In this document: positions 1 through 8,890 of the stretch, piece after piece | Numbering within the stretch: the stretch's first letter is position 1 | Layout of the letters: the number at the start of each line of letters is the position of its first letter | Origin: Ettlia oleoabundans | Taxonomy: Eukaryota > Chlorophyta > Chlorophyceae > Chlamydomonadales | DNA: 10,067 nucleotides | Direction: 5' to 3' | Assembly: GCA_019693395.1 (NCBI GenBank) | Contig: JAAMXP010001294.1 | Location: 1 to 10,067 of the forward strand | Program-made: the position numbers and the translations under genes | The notes under the pieces: generated by a model | Told to the model about the DNA's origin: nothing | What the model saw: only the letters and a program-made list of their open reading frames with translations | Database searches by the model: none

Positions 1-581
1 CAGCTGCACCAACCTCATGTGCGATGTGTGTTATCACTGGAGAATAGTAGAACTTCTGGGCACAGTGCATAATGTACGAAGCACGAAGAACAGGCAAATG
101 AATGATAGGGAGGGTGTTGGTGGTGAGCCTCTGGTGGTGGAAGTGCAACTCTGATAACATGGAGCAGAGCCACTAGCAGTTGGTGGAGGCCGCTTGCCGC
201 CCACAATGCTTTCAACTCAGTGCGTAGCCATTTCGCCGGGTGGCCCGGCCCCATTAGCCTGAACGCGCAAAATGCCGTAGGCAGTCGAGTCTGTGCAGGC
301 CGGTTTCCAACACCGAAGCCTGCGGCTCAGTGCTGCAGCGTTCACCTGATGACCACGCCCTTCCGATCCACCTATGCGCATGCCCTGCTCGCAGATGCGG
401 GAGAACAGGCAAGCGGACTCCTTGCGCACCAAATGCCGCCTACGGCTGCCTTGCCCACTCATCAATGTAGGGACAGGAAAAAATAACAAAAGAAGATAAT
501 CGTGCTGTCGCCGCGGCGCGCCGGGGGTGCCTGCCATGCCCCGCGACGGCGACTCGTGTCATCATGGTTACTTATATATTT
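1..581. other. No supported gene
   Basis: Both strands have open frames of 80-106 codons, but none shows a recognisable family, splice structure or clear start context. The open frames overlap each other on opposite strands, as expected for GC-rich non-coding DNA. A terminal exon of a gene lying to the left cannot be excluded. Confidence 0.5.
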
Positions 582-989
582 TTGCGGTTTGCAGAGCCAT
601 GTTCCGAAATTCAGCCTCAGTGCTGAGCGCGCTGACTTGGCCGGCCAGGTCAACCTGTCCGCGGCCAGGTTTGGGGCCTCGCTGCCAGGCCGCCAATCGG
701 CCCCAAACTTCGCAACAGCTGTAAAATGTTGCTGAACAGTGGCAACCAGCGAGAACTGCGAAACAATGAGGCTACTTGGTCAACGCGCAGACTTCGTCCC
801 CTTTCTCGCTCGCAAAGTCTGATTCCTGCTTCTCATTACGCTTTTTCATGACCTGAGAGGGTATGGCAGAGGTGTTGGGCTCGTCTGCGGCGACTCAAAC
901 CTGTCCGCCGACAGGTTGAAACCTGGCCGGCCAAGTCAGCGCGCTCGGCACTGAGGCTGAATTTCGGAACATGGCTCTGCAAACCGCAA
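582..989. mobile_element. MITE-like or foldback element with 80-82 nt terminal inverted repeats
   Basis: The left arm (582-661) and right arm (989-908, reverse complement) share TTGCGGTTTGCAGAGCCATG and the rest of the arm. They differ by only two substitutions and one 2-nt insertion. The roughly 245 nt between the arms contain no transposase-like reading frame, but do hold a further inverted repeat (GTTTGGGGCC near 668 with GGCCCCAAAC near 708). No target-site duplication is obvious next to either end. I infer a non-autonomous DNA element; the superfamily is unknown. Confidence 0.7.
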
Positions 990-1160
990 CAATGTTCACT
1001 ACCACAGCGCCGGTTTTGGGCGAGGCTGCTCTTAAGCAGCGTTGTTAAAGAAAGTGAAACCCCCGCCCGGGCAGTTGGTCTTACTCCTTGTTACTGCATG
1101 GCTCCTGTGTAACCGGTCGGTCGATATAGCCACACACCCACAGCGCCGCACGAGTGCTAA

Positions 1161-1205
1161 GGGACAGCCAGGTATAGAATCGGCCAGGGACAGCCAGGGA
1201 TAGAA
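1161..1205. repeat. Imperfect tandem repeat, 26-bp spacing
   Basis: GGGACAGCCAGGTATAGAA at 1161 recurs 26 bases later as GGGACAGCCAGGGATAGAA, one base different. It overlaps no supported gene. Confidence 0.85.
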
Positions 1206-1802
1206 GGTGGGGTCCCGCTGCTTTCCACCGCCTAACATTGCCAGTCGCCAACTCACACATGTCATTTTGCCGTCTTAAAGTGGAACCATAAGTTATGGCA
1301 TCATTCCGCCGGGAGGCCGGGGCTCGCCGTTGCAGATCGCGGCCTTCGCGACTAAGTGCTTGAAAGACAGGGCTTGGCTGTCGCAGTTGCTCCTAACATG
1401 ATGCGAAACATATTCGGTTGACACCTCTGCCTCGACCGCCGGCTGTGGCGGCCTCAAGTGCCGGGGCAGACAGCGCCGCCCCCGGCAGTGCAGTTTGCAG
1501 CATCACAAGTGCTGGTAAAAAACACATCTGACCACTTCCAGAGTGTTCAATGTCCTTCCTGACATACTTCCAGCAAAAACAATGGCCTCATTTGCTGCCC
1601 CGCCGGTGCCGCCGGGTGACCGCGGATGGCGGCGCCAACGGCGGCGGCGCTGCTGCTCAAGCTGCATCACCCAGCAGCTCACCTACTTCTCACCTGGGAC
1701 CCTCCCTGTTGTTGTATTTGACCTTTGTTAGCGTTAACTACCCTTTTTGATGCCCACCCGCGTGCTTCCTGGCGCTTTTTATGACCCCCGCTGCGCCAGT
1801 CA

Positions 1803-1849
1803 GGGTGCGAAACGCACCCGCGTTTGACCAGGGTTTTCCCCTTAGGGGA
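1803..1849. repeat. Two adjacent short hairpins
   Basis: GGGTGCG-AAA-CGCACCC (1803-1819) and TCCCC-TTA-GGGGA (1837-1849) each form a perfect stem with a 3-base loop, 17 nt apart. Such compact pairs are often remnants of mobile elements, but no terminal repeats were found around them. Confidence 0.6.
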
Positions 1850-2800
1850 CTCGTTAGGGAATGGTTTTGACACTTCAGGCAGACTTCCTATGTTGTGAGG
1901 ATCAAGGAATATGGTGAGTTGCATTCCCTCGACAGTCCCTTCGGGAGTTATGGAGGTTAGCAGACATGCATGCGCTGGCGACAGCGCCCGGTCATTCAGC
2001 CTGGTATAGATCTGCTCTGCACTGCTCGGACAGCGTTGCTGCCAAGCGTTGTTCAGCACGCTAGTTTTGGTGACCCCGACAATAAACAGAGGAGCACGCT
2101 CGCGCAGGAGCAGAACGTGGTGTGCAAGCGCCTAGCAGGGAAGTCTAAGGGGCACACGTTCGCTGCCCGTTTGAGGCGTCAACCCTCGAAGAACCCATCC
2201 GCAGCTGTGCAGGGGCTCGTTGCGTGCATTTGTGCTTGTGTGGCTGGCCAGCCGTTTGTGTAAAGCTGGTAAATGTGCTTTGCAGCTCGTAGTAGGAATT
2301 TCTAGTTGTTTCTGCCAGATTTGTGTGGAAGGTGGTAGTTGCAGAATGACTTCTCCAGCTCCGCGTGCTACCACTGCCAGTTCAGGTTTTGTTCTCGGAT
2401 CTCGGCTGGAAAACTTGGGACACGTCGGCCGAGACGGGGGGTGCACCCTTCCACTCGCCGTCTCGGGGGCCACTTTCTCTCGGCCCCGAATTCTGGGCTC
2501 CGCCGGGGGAACCTCCAGCCAGCTTCAATCTAAATACAATGCTCAAGCACAGCATAGCAAAGATTCCTAGGGAGTTCTTACACCACTGCTGCGTACCCGC
2601 TGTTGTATTGCTACTGTACTGCTTCTCTTCCTCTGCTTTGCCCCTTTAACGTCCGGTCCGTATCCGTAGGTGACATCCCTAAGCGCTGCGGCTCCGTGCG
2701 ATACATTCAGCCAGCCTGCCAGCCTGACAGCAATGACATTTTCCAGTAGCCACGCAGCCTGTAGGCCTGGTGGTAACCCTGCTGAGCAATGCCTGGTGTC

Positions 2801-3216
2801 GTTGATAACCCGTTATAACCCGAGCGTTAGTAATTTTACAGTTATAACGTGACCAGGAAAATTGAACCTTGGTCACGAAAAAAACAGCGTTATAACCCGT
2901 TATAACCACTGCCGCCAGCGGCGCGCCAACCGCCCCTGCGGCTGCCTCAGCTACTGTAAGGTATGGATAAAGGCCTGAATTTTTACAGGGGAGCTTTCTG
3001 TAGCCTCCATGCTGATTATAGAAGACGTCAAGTTGCCTGGATGGTCCCGATTGCCTTAAATACATAAGATTGAGAGCGATCAGGCGCCCTGCCAGGCTGG
3101 CACACCCCTGGGTTATCACGGCGTTATTCACGCTTCCTCACCGTTACTGACGGATGAAAAATTTGTACGTCAGTTATAACGCGTTATTACCGTTACGTTA
3201 GTTATTACCAATAACG
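2801..3216. repeat. Cluster of GTTATAAC palindromes and related TAACG/CGTTA motifs
   Basis: The 8-base palindrome GTTATAAC occurs at 2812, 2841, 2889, 2899 and 3173. Near copies are GTTGATAACC (2801), GGTTATCACGGCGTTATTCACG (from about 3111) and GCGTTATTACCGTTACGTTAGTTATTACC (from 3181). Two longer palindromes overlap the cluster: CGTGACCA/TGGTCACG (2848-2877) and ACTGACG/CGTCAGT. The spacing is irregular, with the copies at the two ends of a roughly 415-nt segment. It could be a degraded mobile element or a binding-site array; the sequence alone does not decide. Confidence 0.6.
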
Positions 3217-3356
3217 CACCCCCCAGGCCTAGAAGCCTGCGCTGCGTGCACACAGGGCTCCTTCTCCTCTTTTGATACCCCACACCCACCTCTTTGTCTG
3301 TACTTTTAGCACCTCTGTGACATGCTCTTACCCTAGCAGCACCGCATTTGCACAGC

Positions 3357-3400
3357 GCACTCTGTCGCGGCACGCCCCGGCAGTACGAGATTTATGCAGG
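3357..3400 (+). repeat. Dispersed direct repeat, copy 1
   Basis: GCACTCTGTCGCGGCACGCC and the following bases through TTTATGCAGG match 4859-4902 with about three substitutions in 44 nt. The flanks of the two copies do not match, so this is a short dispersed repeat and not a large duplication. Confidence 0.75.
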
Positions 3401-3815
3401 TCTGACGACCCACCCTTAAAGCTGTGTCCTACAGGTGTTGGGGAGCGTTATACATGGCTAAGAGAATGCAAGGGCCCCACAGCAGGGCCTAGCATTAGGC
3501 TGTCCCGCCCGAGGTCTACGCTACGCATCTGTGCAGGTGTGCGGGTGCAGGTGAGCGCAGGTGTGGCTTAATCACCGTGCTTCGAGCAACAGTGGCAGCA
3601 TCAGCATCAGCTTGCATGCCATGCTTGCCCTTACTGTTGTTGGTCCCAGCCCCGCTGCATAGCGATTGGTAGGGCTTTGCAGGCCTCAGCAGGCCACGGG
3701 CCATACGATTCGCAACGAACGACAGGTAGCAGCACGAGCGGTGATACTGTCACAGGACTCACAGGACCCACGCCGGAGCGAGGTGGAAAGTGGCGGCCAG
3801 GATGCCGCCATTGAA

Positions 3816-3845
3816 AACAAGTCCCTAGTGAACAAATCCCTAGTG
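3816..3845. repeat. Tandem pair of a 15-bp unit
   Basis: AACAAGTCCCTAGTG is followed directly by AACAAATCCCTAGTG, one base different. No gene is recognised around it. Confidence 0.85.
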
Positions 3846-4858
3846 GGAGGTACAGGTTAACTCAGGAGGCCGAGATCTATCCTTGGAAGGCTCAAACACT
3901 CCCTTTAACTACCATTGGTGCCACCGGGACATACACTGCCGCCCAGCGTTGCGTGCCGCCCGACCCTGGACTCATGCAAAGACCATGTGTGTGAAATTTA
4001 CAGGCATACGGCTTCTAACAGAGTGAAACTTCCACTCAGTCCTAGCAAGTGGTGCCCAGGTGGCAAGAGGAAGGCACCAGGGTCTCCTGGTGGAGCGGCG
4101 GCAACCGGCGGGTTGACCGTGCTGCGAACGCTTCATGTTTGTTTCTGCTATCTTTCCTCTTGTTTGACTTCGATGCCAATGGATTCCAGCCGGAAGCGAG
4201 GCAGAGACCTGTAGCCCAGCCCAGCTTGGGGCACAGCAGCACTTCCCCAATCAAACTTGAGACAGCGGAGCAGGACGGGTGAGCCCAATGAGGTGGACGC
4301 AGTGCTGAAGAAGGAGAATGTTTCGAACTAAAAACGAGGTGCCGCAGCACAGCGTGGCAAATATGGCAGCAGCGCCAGTGGTGGCAAGAGGCATGGCAGA
4401 GCAAGCACAGCAGTGCAGGGAGGTGCTGGACCAGCAGCAGCGGTAGTTAACTTTGACAATTTTGGACATGCGGTGCTGCGCTTGTTAACTATTGGTCTGA
4501 TAAGCTTTAAAGCCTGGTTCAAGAGGTTCAGAAGCATGGCAACAGCAGAGAAAGGAAGCCCAGGGACTGCCCAAACTGGGCTGCTTTCTGAACTTCGCGA
4601 GTATTTAGGGGGTGGGTGGGTGCTGGCCTCCCGGCCTGAAGCTATATATTGGGTGGGTGTAGAAAGCTATTCCTCTGGGGCCCCCTCGATTGCGGCATTC
4701 CTGGAAAGTGCACTGTCCGTTCCGAAGAAAGGATCAGCACATTAAAGCACGCAGCTGCTGCTCTTTAGGTGCAAAGGAGGTCGACACAAGTGTGCCACGT
4801 CTGCACGCGCAAGAGCGAAATCAGTGCGGGTGAGAGAAATAAAGTAAAGTGTCCAAGG

Positions 4859-4931
4859 GCACTCTGTCGCAGCACGCCCCGGCAGTACGCGATTCATGCA
4901 GGGCACTCTCCCGGCAGTACGCGATTCATGC
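4859..4931 (+). repeat. Dispersed direct repeat, copies 2 and 3 in tandem
   Basis: The first unit (4859-4902) matches 3357-3400. The second unit (4903-4931) repeats GCACTCT then CCCGGCAGTACGCGATTCAT, lacking about 12 internal bases. The unit CCGGCAGTACGCGATTCATG is identical in both. This sits about 220 nt upstream of the WBP11-family start codon. Confidence 0.8.
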
Positions 4932-5088
4932 CTTCAATTTTCTGCTTCAAATGCTATTTTGCACTAGCTTTGGTATCCTCATGCGTCTCTGGGCCTTTGG
5001 CAGCCCGTAATTAAGCGGTTTACAGTGGAAAACCGACGTGAAACTCTAAAACAATCCGGCCCGGCTCGCGCTAAACCCCCTGAATTTC

Positions 5089-5094
5089 TATAAA
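5089..5094 (+). promoter_or_regulatory. TATA-like box of the WBP11-family gene
   Basis: TATAAA lies 61 nt before the start codon, so a typical TATA-to-start distance would give a 5' UTR of roughly 30 nt. It sits in an AT-richer patch just upstream of a GC-rich leader. Its role as the core promoter is inferred from position only. Confidence 0.45.
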
Positions 5095-5154
5095 CTGCTT
5101 TCGGGGGCAGGTCAGGGCGAAACTGCGCACTCGGTAGGAAAGCAGCAACGCGAA

Positions 5155-8100
5155 ATGGTGAAAAAGAAGGGCGGCCGTGAGATCAATCCAGCAGATGCCC
5201 ATAGGTGCGTGCCACTAGCCTACCTTAACTCTCAACCTGAGCTGTGCATCACTGCATCTGCACTCGCCGACGGCTTGTTCATGTCTGTTGGTGTCCTTGC
5301 AGGAAGGCAGAGCGTGCAAAAGAGCTTGCACGAAATAAGAAGGAACGACAGCTGCAGCGCGCAGCACTAAGGCAACGGTGAGCAACACCCGCGTGATGCT
5401 GATTGTGTGCAGGCTGCTGGCTGATGCTGTTTTCTCATTGCTGTTCAGAACTTCATACCTACCTCTGTACATTACTTAAGCTGAACCATGGTGACTGCTA
5501 CACATGAGAGTTGGCGAAATGCAGGGATGACCCTGAGACGCTGAGGGATCTGCTGAAGGAGGTCATTGAGCTGGAACAGGCGGGCAAGATGAATCATAGC
5601 CTTAGGCGCGTGCAGCCGAGTGCGGCATGATTATTGCATGCGCATTGCTGGGTGGGCGCACATGCGAGCACAGGCAAGCAGAGAGTGGAGCCAACCATGA
5701 CCATCCATGCATGCCTGGCCCGCCCACCGTCTGTTGTTCAGGCTGAAAAAGAAGGCACTGCAGCAAGCGTACGATTTGGCAATCAAGCAGAAAATGGTAA
5801 TCTGGGTGCATATGTACAGCTTGCGCTGCAAGATCGTCATGTGCTGTAATCAATTGCAACTGTTGCGGCCAAGGTTGAGTGCATGTGCCGGGTGGCCCAG
5901 TGTTAGGTGTTGTAACCATAACAATGCACAGGAGGAGGAGGCACCGAAGCGCACGGGCAGTTTTGGCCTGGAGGAGACTGCACCAGAGCCTGTAGGACGA
6001 CCTGAGGACTCTGGTGCGGTTTGGCTGGCAGCTGTACCTGCCAAACTATGCTTTGCATGTGTGGCTATCCATAGGTTGCGTAGCCTAGTCAGGCACTGCC
6101 AAGTTGTCATCGGTCAATGGTGCCGCTCACTTTATCCAGAACTGCTGCATATGGCCTTAACAATTCAAGAGTTCGCCTGTCCGCCACCTGCCGGCTCGCC
6201 TCGTCCACGCTGCGCCCACGCTCTCTCACAACAGTGTATTACCACCCCACGCTCAACCCACTGGGCATCCCGCCCCCTGGCAAGCTGCACAAGTGAGTAG
6301 CTTGCTTGCACGGATTCTTGCCATGCTTCCTTCCATGCTTACCTGTGTAGGATGGTGACGTATCACCAGTTTGGCAGTTCTATCCCTTGGCTTGCGACCC
6401 AGGTGTCAGTCCTCTGAGCTCATAACGTAGCCGGCTTTGTCTGCAAGTTCAACATCCTAAACTTGAGTTGTGTAACTGATTTTGTATGAGTTTTGTATTG
6501 ATTGAATAAAACATGAATTGAATGAACATTAATGATCATTATATACTGATCACGGATTACTTCGTTGCCAGCCCATGCAGGGACATAACAGCACTGGTCG
6601 GTCCGGAGGTGAGAGCTGCAGCTGACCTGACGCTGCCAGTGCCCAAGCAGCCGCCACTGCCAACAGGGCTGCCGCCCCTTCCGCCTTGGTCACGCCCATT
6701 CCCAGCAGGTAGGCTGCAGGCTGTTGAAAACTATACTGTGATATATTCATCTGGCACGGACGTCAACTAGCAAAGGTCCCTGCCAGCCAGTCTCTCCACC
6801 TGCCCTCTCTTCACCTGCCATGCACACAGCCTTAGCAGCTGGGTACGATTTTCTGTGGCACAAACTACTTGGGACACCGTGCAGGTACCGCGCCCCTGCC
6901 ACCGCCACCTGGGCCGCCACCCGGCATGGCACCTTTGCCTCCGCCCACTGCCCACACACCTAGTACAACAAGCTTGGCACGGTTGCCCCCTCCACATGGA
7001 CCATTGCCGTCTGTAGTTGCCAGCAGCCACTTTCCTCCGCCACTACGCCCAGGGCCTGGAACAGGAGCAGCTGCACCAGTGTGGCCCACGGGGGGACACG
7101 AATCACAGCAGTTATCACCACGCGCGGCTGGAATACCGTCGGCAGCGGGGTTGCGCATTGCCTTGCCATCCCTTCTGCGTAAGTTAGCCTTGTTGTTTTG
7201 GAAATGCCCAGTCCTTTCAGCTTGGAACCAGCTAAGTAAGACTAACATTGGATTGTTGCAGGGCTGCCACCACGAGGTGTCATTGCCCAGCCAGCAAATG
7301 CCAGGCTGCAACCTCCACAGCCACATCCACTACGAAAGCCGCCTGTGCCACCCCTGCCTGAAGGAACTGTCGGCGATCAGGAGCAGCGGAAGCAGGGGCA
7401 GGGTGCAGTGATTAGTGCCAAGAGTACGGTGGTGCCACTGCCAAAGGCACATGAAGACAAGCGGGGTGAGTGGTATGAAGCGTGCTTGCTTCTCGACCCT
7501 TTGTCGAGTGCAGAAAGATCAGGGGCAGGGACATCGGGCAGTCTTGTGTGTCCTTTGGGCCAGGCCGTCTGGCTTTTGTCTTTCGACGGGCTCCGTCCCA
7601 TTGTTCTGGTCAAACATAGGGGATATACAGCGTGCAGAAGGCCGGAAGAGTCTGTTTTAGCCTAGTTTCACATTTTTGATGTGCTCAGCGATTGACAAAA
7701 TGTTTCACAAGTATGGGTGGGGTGAGATGGATAGCATGGCCGGCATTTGAAGGATGGATGGGTAGGTGATGGGTTGGCCCACAGCGCCCAGCATGAAAGA
7801 AACAGGAACAACCAGTCATGCTGCCCAACAACCCCTCCTAGATCACCAACAATGTTATCACACACACATTTACTGTGCAAGGAAAGCGGGGGGCACGTAT
7901 GGGTCAGGAGGGCGGTTGGGCGGAACAGTACTAGCGTGGGCCCTCCACTGCGCTGGTGGAGGGCCCACGCTGGTACGGCAGGAGGGAGATGGAAAATGGC
8001 GGCTATGTCCCATAGGCTTTGCTGGTGCATTAGGTGTACACAAGTCATTTGCTGGTGAAAAGAGCAACGGGAGGGCCAGGAGAGCTGCAATAACCCCTTT

Positions 8101-8515
8101 TCATTTGATGAAATGTATCAATTTTACTTCCAAACCCCTTCTCCGATTTTTTTCGGCTGTCAGTGCGCCACAACAGACAGTCAGATGGCCTGGCCTTACA
8201 TGCAGTGACGGCGCTTGTCCCATCCTCTGTCCGACTTCACCGTGAGCAGCCACCCATCAGTTCCAAAAAGGTTGTGAGCAAGCCTGCACCATCACCCTCA
8301 GGTTAGTTTCCACTGCATGGCCATTTCGAAATGCATGCTATCTTCAGGTCGCCAAACGCGCTTGCAGCTTACTGTTGACACTGGCCTGAAGGTTTGCAAC
8401 ATTCCACATTGCAGGGTTCGGTTTAGTGCCAGGTTCCCTCCAATATCAGATGCCAAAACCTACCTCCGTTGATGACCAGGTCAAGGACTTTTTAGCGAGC
8501 GTGGCTGGTTTGTGA
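5155..8515 (+). CDS. WBP11: WBP11/ELF5-family splicing-associated protein, 11 exons, complete
   Basis: Exons: 5155-5204, 5303-5377, 5525-5605, 5742-5796, 5932-6013, 6235-6292, 6581-6708, 6885-7178, 7262-7465, 8206-8301, 8415-8515 (TGA 8513-8515). Phases agree throughout and give 407 residues. Seen: a short basic N-terminus with GGREINPADAHRKAER, then NKKERQ (about residues 4-35), a DPE...L helix segment, and KKKALQQAYDLAIKQ (about 71-85). The hallmark YYHPTLNPLGIPPPGK is at 116-131. Proline-rich tracts fill about 135-310. Conserved C-terminal blocks are AVISAK (323-328), TALVPSSVRLHRE (344-356) and a final DDQVKDFLASVAGL. Known: human WBP11 and Arabidopsis ELF5 are nuclear proteins; WBP11 binds the WW domain of PQBP1 through proline-rich motifs and is needed for pre-mRNA splicing. 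The start matches the family N-terminus and has purine -3 and G +4. The protein is somewhat shorter than I recall for plant ELF5. Least certain are the intron 3 donor (GC), the join over intron 6, and whether the 740-nt intron 9 hides a small exon. Confidence 0.9.
5606..5741 (+). other. Intron 3 of the WBP11-family gene, probable GC-AG intron
   Basis: The junction reads CTTAG|GCGCGT ... TTCAG|G. With the GC donor the protein runs NHSLRLKKKALQQ, which aligns with plant ELF5 without gaps. A GT donor four bases downstream (5610) is possible only with a weaker acceptor at 5750-5751, after CTGAAAAAG; it would swap LKK for R and shorten the protein by two residues. The donor equals that of intron 1 (AG|GTGCGT) with T replaced by C. 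Confidence 0.65.
6293..6580 (+). other. Intron 6 of the WBP11-family gene, AT-rich, with possible cryptic terminal exon
   Basis: The intron runs from AA|GTGAGT to CCATGCAG|G, phase 2. It contains an internal acceptor (CTGTGTAG, ending 6350) in the same phase, followed by 22 complete in-frame codons to TGA at 6418-6420 or earlier, then TGTAA at 6471-6475 and AATAAA at 6505-6510. The second half is strikingly AT-rich. The simple 288-nt intron joins the flanking proline-rich exons in frame and is my preferred reading. Confidence 0.65.
7466..8205 (+). other. Intron 9 of the WBP11-family gene, unusually long (740 nt)
   Basis: The donor is CGGG|GTGAGT and the acceptor ACATGCAG|TG, phase 1. It is more than twice as long as any other intron of the gene (83-288 nt). 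It holds a 21-bp hairpin at 7928-7976 and no coding block I recognise. The join yields DKR-V-TALVPSSVR, in line with the family's C-terminal region. The extra length may be an old insertion. Confidence 0.75.
7928..7976. repeat. 21-bp hairpin inside intron 9
   Basis: Arms 7928-7948 and 7956-7976 are complementary over 21 pairs, with a single T-G pair at 7932/7972, around a 7-nt loop. The inner 16 bp are perfect and GC-rich (AGCGTGGGCCCTCCAC and its complement). Confidence 0.9.
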
Positions 8516-8567
8516 GCAAGATGGTTGCTCGCTGGTGGCCACAGATGAGGTATCCTCTCCCAATACA

Positions 8568-8572
8568 TGTAA
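8568..8572 (+). terminator. TGTAA poly(A) signal, WBP11-family gene (first candidate)
   Basis: TGTAA is the common chlorophyte polyadenylation signal. This copy lies 53 nt after the stop codon. A second candidate lies 137 nt further on; either or both could be used. Confidence 0.45.
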
Positions 8573-8704
8573 TCCATCAAGCTGTTCCAATCCTGGGGCA
8601 TTTGAGCCCAGGATGCAGCAAAGTAAATGTTTCCTTGGGCGCTAGCGTGCCACGAACAACACACACCAGTTCCCTGCATCAGTTTGAAAGTTCTTTGTTG
8701 CTAT

Positions 8705-8709
8705 TGTAA
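8705..8709 (+). terminator. TGTAA poly(A) signal, WBP11-family gene (second candidate)
   Basis: This TGTAA is 190 nt after the stop codon, just before the diverged terminal repeat that starts at 8723. Its distance fits a typical algal 3' UTR. No transcript data are available to choose between the two candidates. Confidence 0.45.
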
Positions 8710-8722
8710 GTCAACGCCCCAC

Positions 8723-8814
8723 AACCTGGCCGCGGACAAGTTGCGACCTGGCTGGCTCAGTCGGCTCGCTCATGTACCGCGGTTAATTTTTGAACACGGC
8801 TTTGCAAAACGCAA
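8723..8814. repeat. Diverged single copy of the 582-989 element's terminal repeat
   Basis: This stretch aligns over its whole length with the right arm and its inner flank (about 898-989), at roughly 70 percent identity by eye. It ends in GGCTTTGCAAAACGCAA, against GGCTCTGCAAACCGCAA at the right arm. No partner arm is seen nearby. It lies between the convergent WBP11-family and PEX4 genes, 14 nt after the second TGTAA. Confidence 0.65.
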
Positions 8815-8842
8815 TAAGCAATCTTTACACAAAGGGCGTATA

Positions 8843-8890
8843 TCTCTCAGCTAAGATGACACCCACTCTCTCAGCTAAGATGACACCCAC
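8843..8890. repeat. Exact tandem duplication of a 24-bp unit
   Basis: The 24-nt unit beginning TCTCTCAGCTAAGATGAC occurs twice with no mismatch, head to tail. It lies in the intergenic stretch between the two convergent genes. Lack of divergence suggests a recent duplication. Confidence 0.95.

Larger units (their letters stand above)
990..2800. other. Gene-less stretch with small repeats and hairpins
   Basis: I see no recognisable protein, tRNA or rRNA. The stretch contains the tandem repeat at 1161, a GGC/GCC-rich patch near 1590-1670, the hairpins at 1803-1849, and an inverted pair CGAGACGG/CCGTCTCG near 2430-2466. The longest open frame (126 codons, minus strand, 2059-1679) resembles nothing I know. 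Confidence 0.5.
3217..5088. other. Gene-less stretch upstream of the WBP11-family gene
   Basis: It holds the dispersed repeat copies, the 15-bp tandem at 3816, and a degenerate GCAGGTG-rich run near 3530-3568. An open frame at 4413-4745 (+, 110 codons) has a protein-like second half but no recognisable family. Intron-interrupted genes of unfamiliar families could be missed here. Confidence 0.45.

Noticed and set aside
217..537. A 106-codon minus-strand open frame
   Set aside because: Overlapped by an 88-codon frame on the other strand; neither resembles a known family.
1679..2059. A 126-codon minus-strand open frame
   Set aside because: No recognisable family, it spans the hairpin pair at 1803-1849, and no supporting splice or 3' end signal was found.
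2660..2678. Similarity of TATCCGTAGGTGACATCC to the 3' end of small-subunit rRNA
   Set aside because: The match covers only about ten bases and the flanks share nothing with rRNA.
2801..3216. GTTATAAC repeats as a CRISPR-like array
   Set aside because: The repeat is only 8 bases, spacing is irregular, and the context is eukaryotic.
5707..6300. A 197-codon open frame on the plus strand
   Set aside because: It includes exon 5 of the WBP11-family gene in frame but reads through introns 4 and 5; exon 6 lies in another frame, where it gives the conserved YYHPTLNP motif.
6351..6402. A coding exon between exons 6 and 7 of the WBP11-family gene
   Set aside because: It would leave phase 0 at its GT donor, while the good acceptor at 6580 needs phase 2; only a poor acceptor (CCGGAG) would fit. 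Kept instead as a possible terminal exon.
6869..7411. A 180-codon proline-rich open frame starting at 6869
   Set aside because: Its first part is exon 8 of the WBP11-family gene, but its start codon lies in intron 7 and it runs through intron 8 into the wrong frame of exon 9.
7668..8090. A 140-codon minus-strand open frame inside intron 9, considered as a nested gene or transposase
   Set aside because: No transposase or other motif is visible, and the frame runs across the hairpin at 7928-7976.
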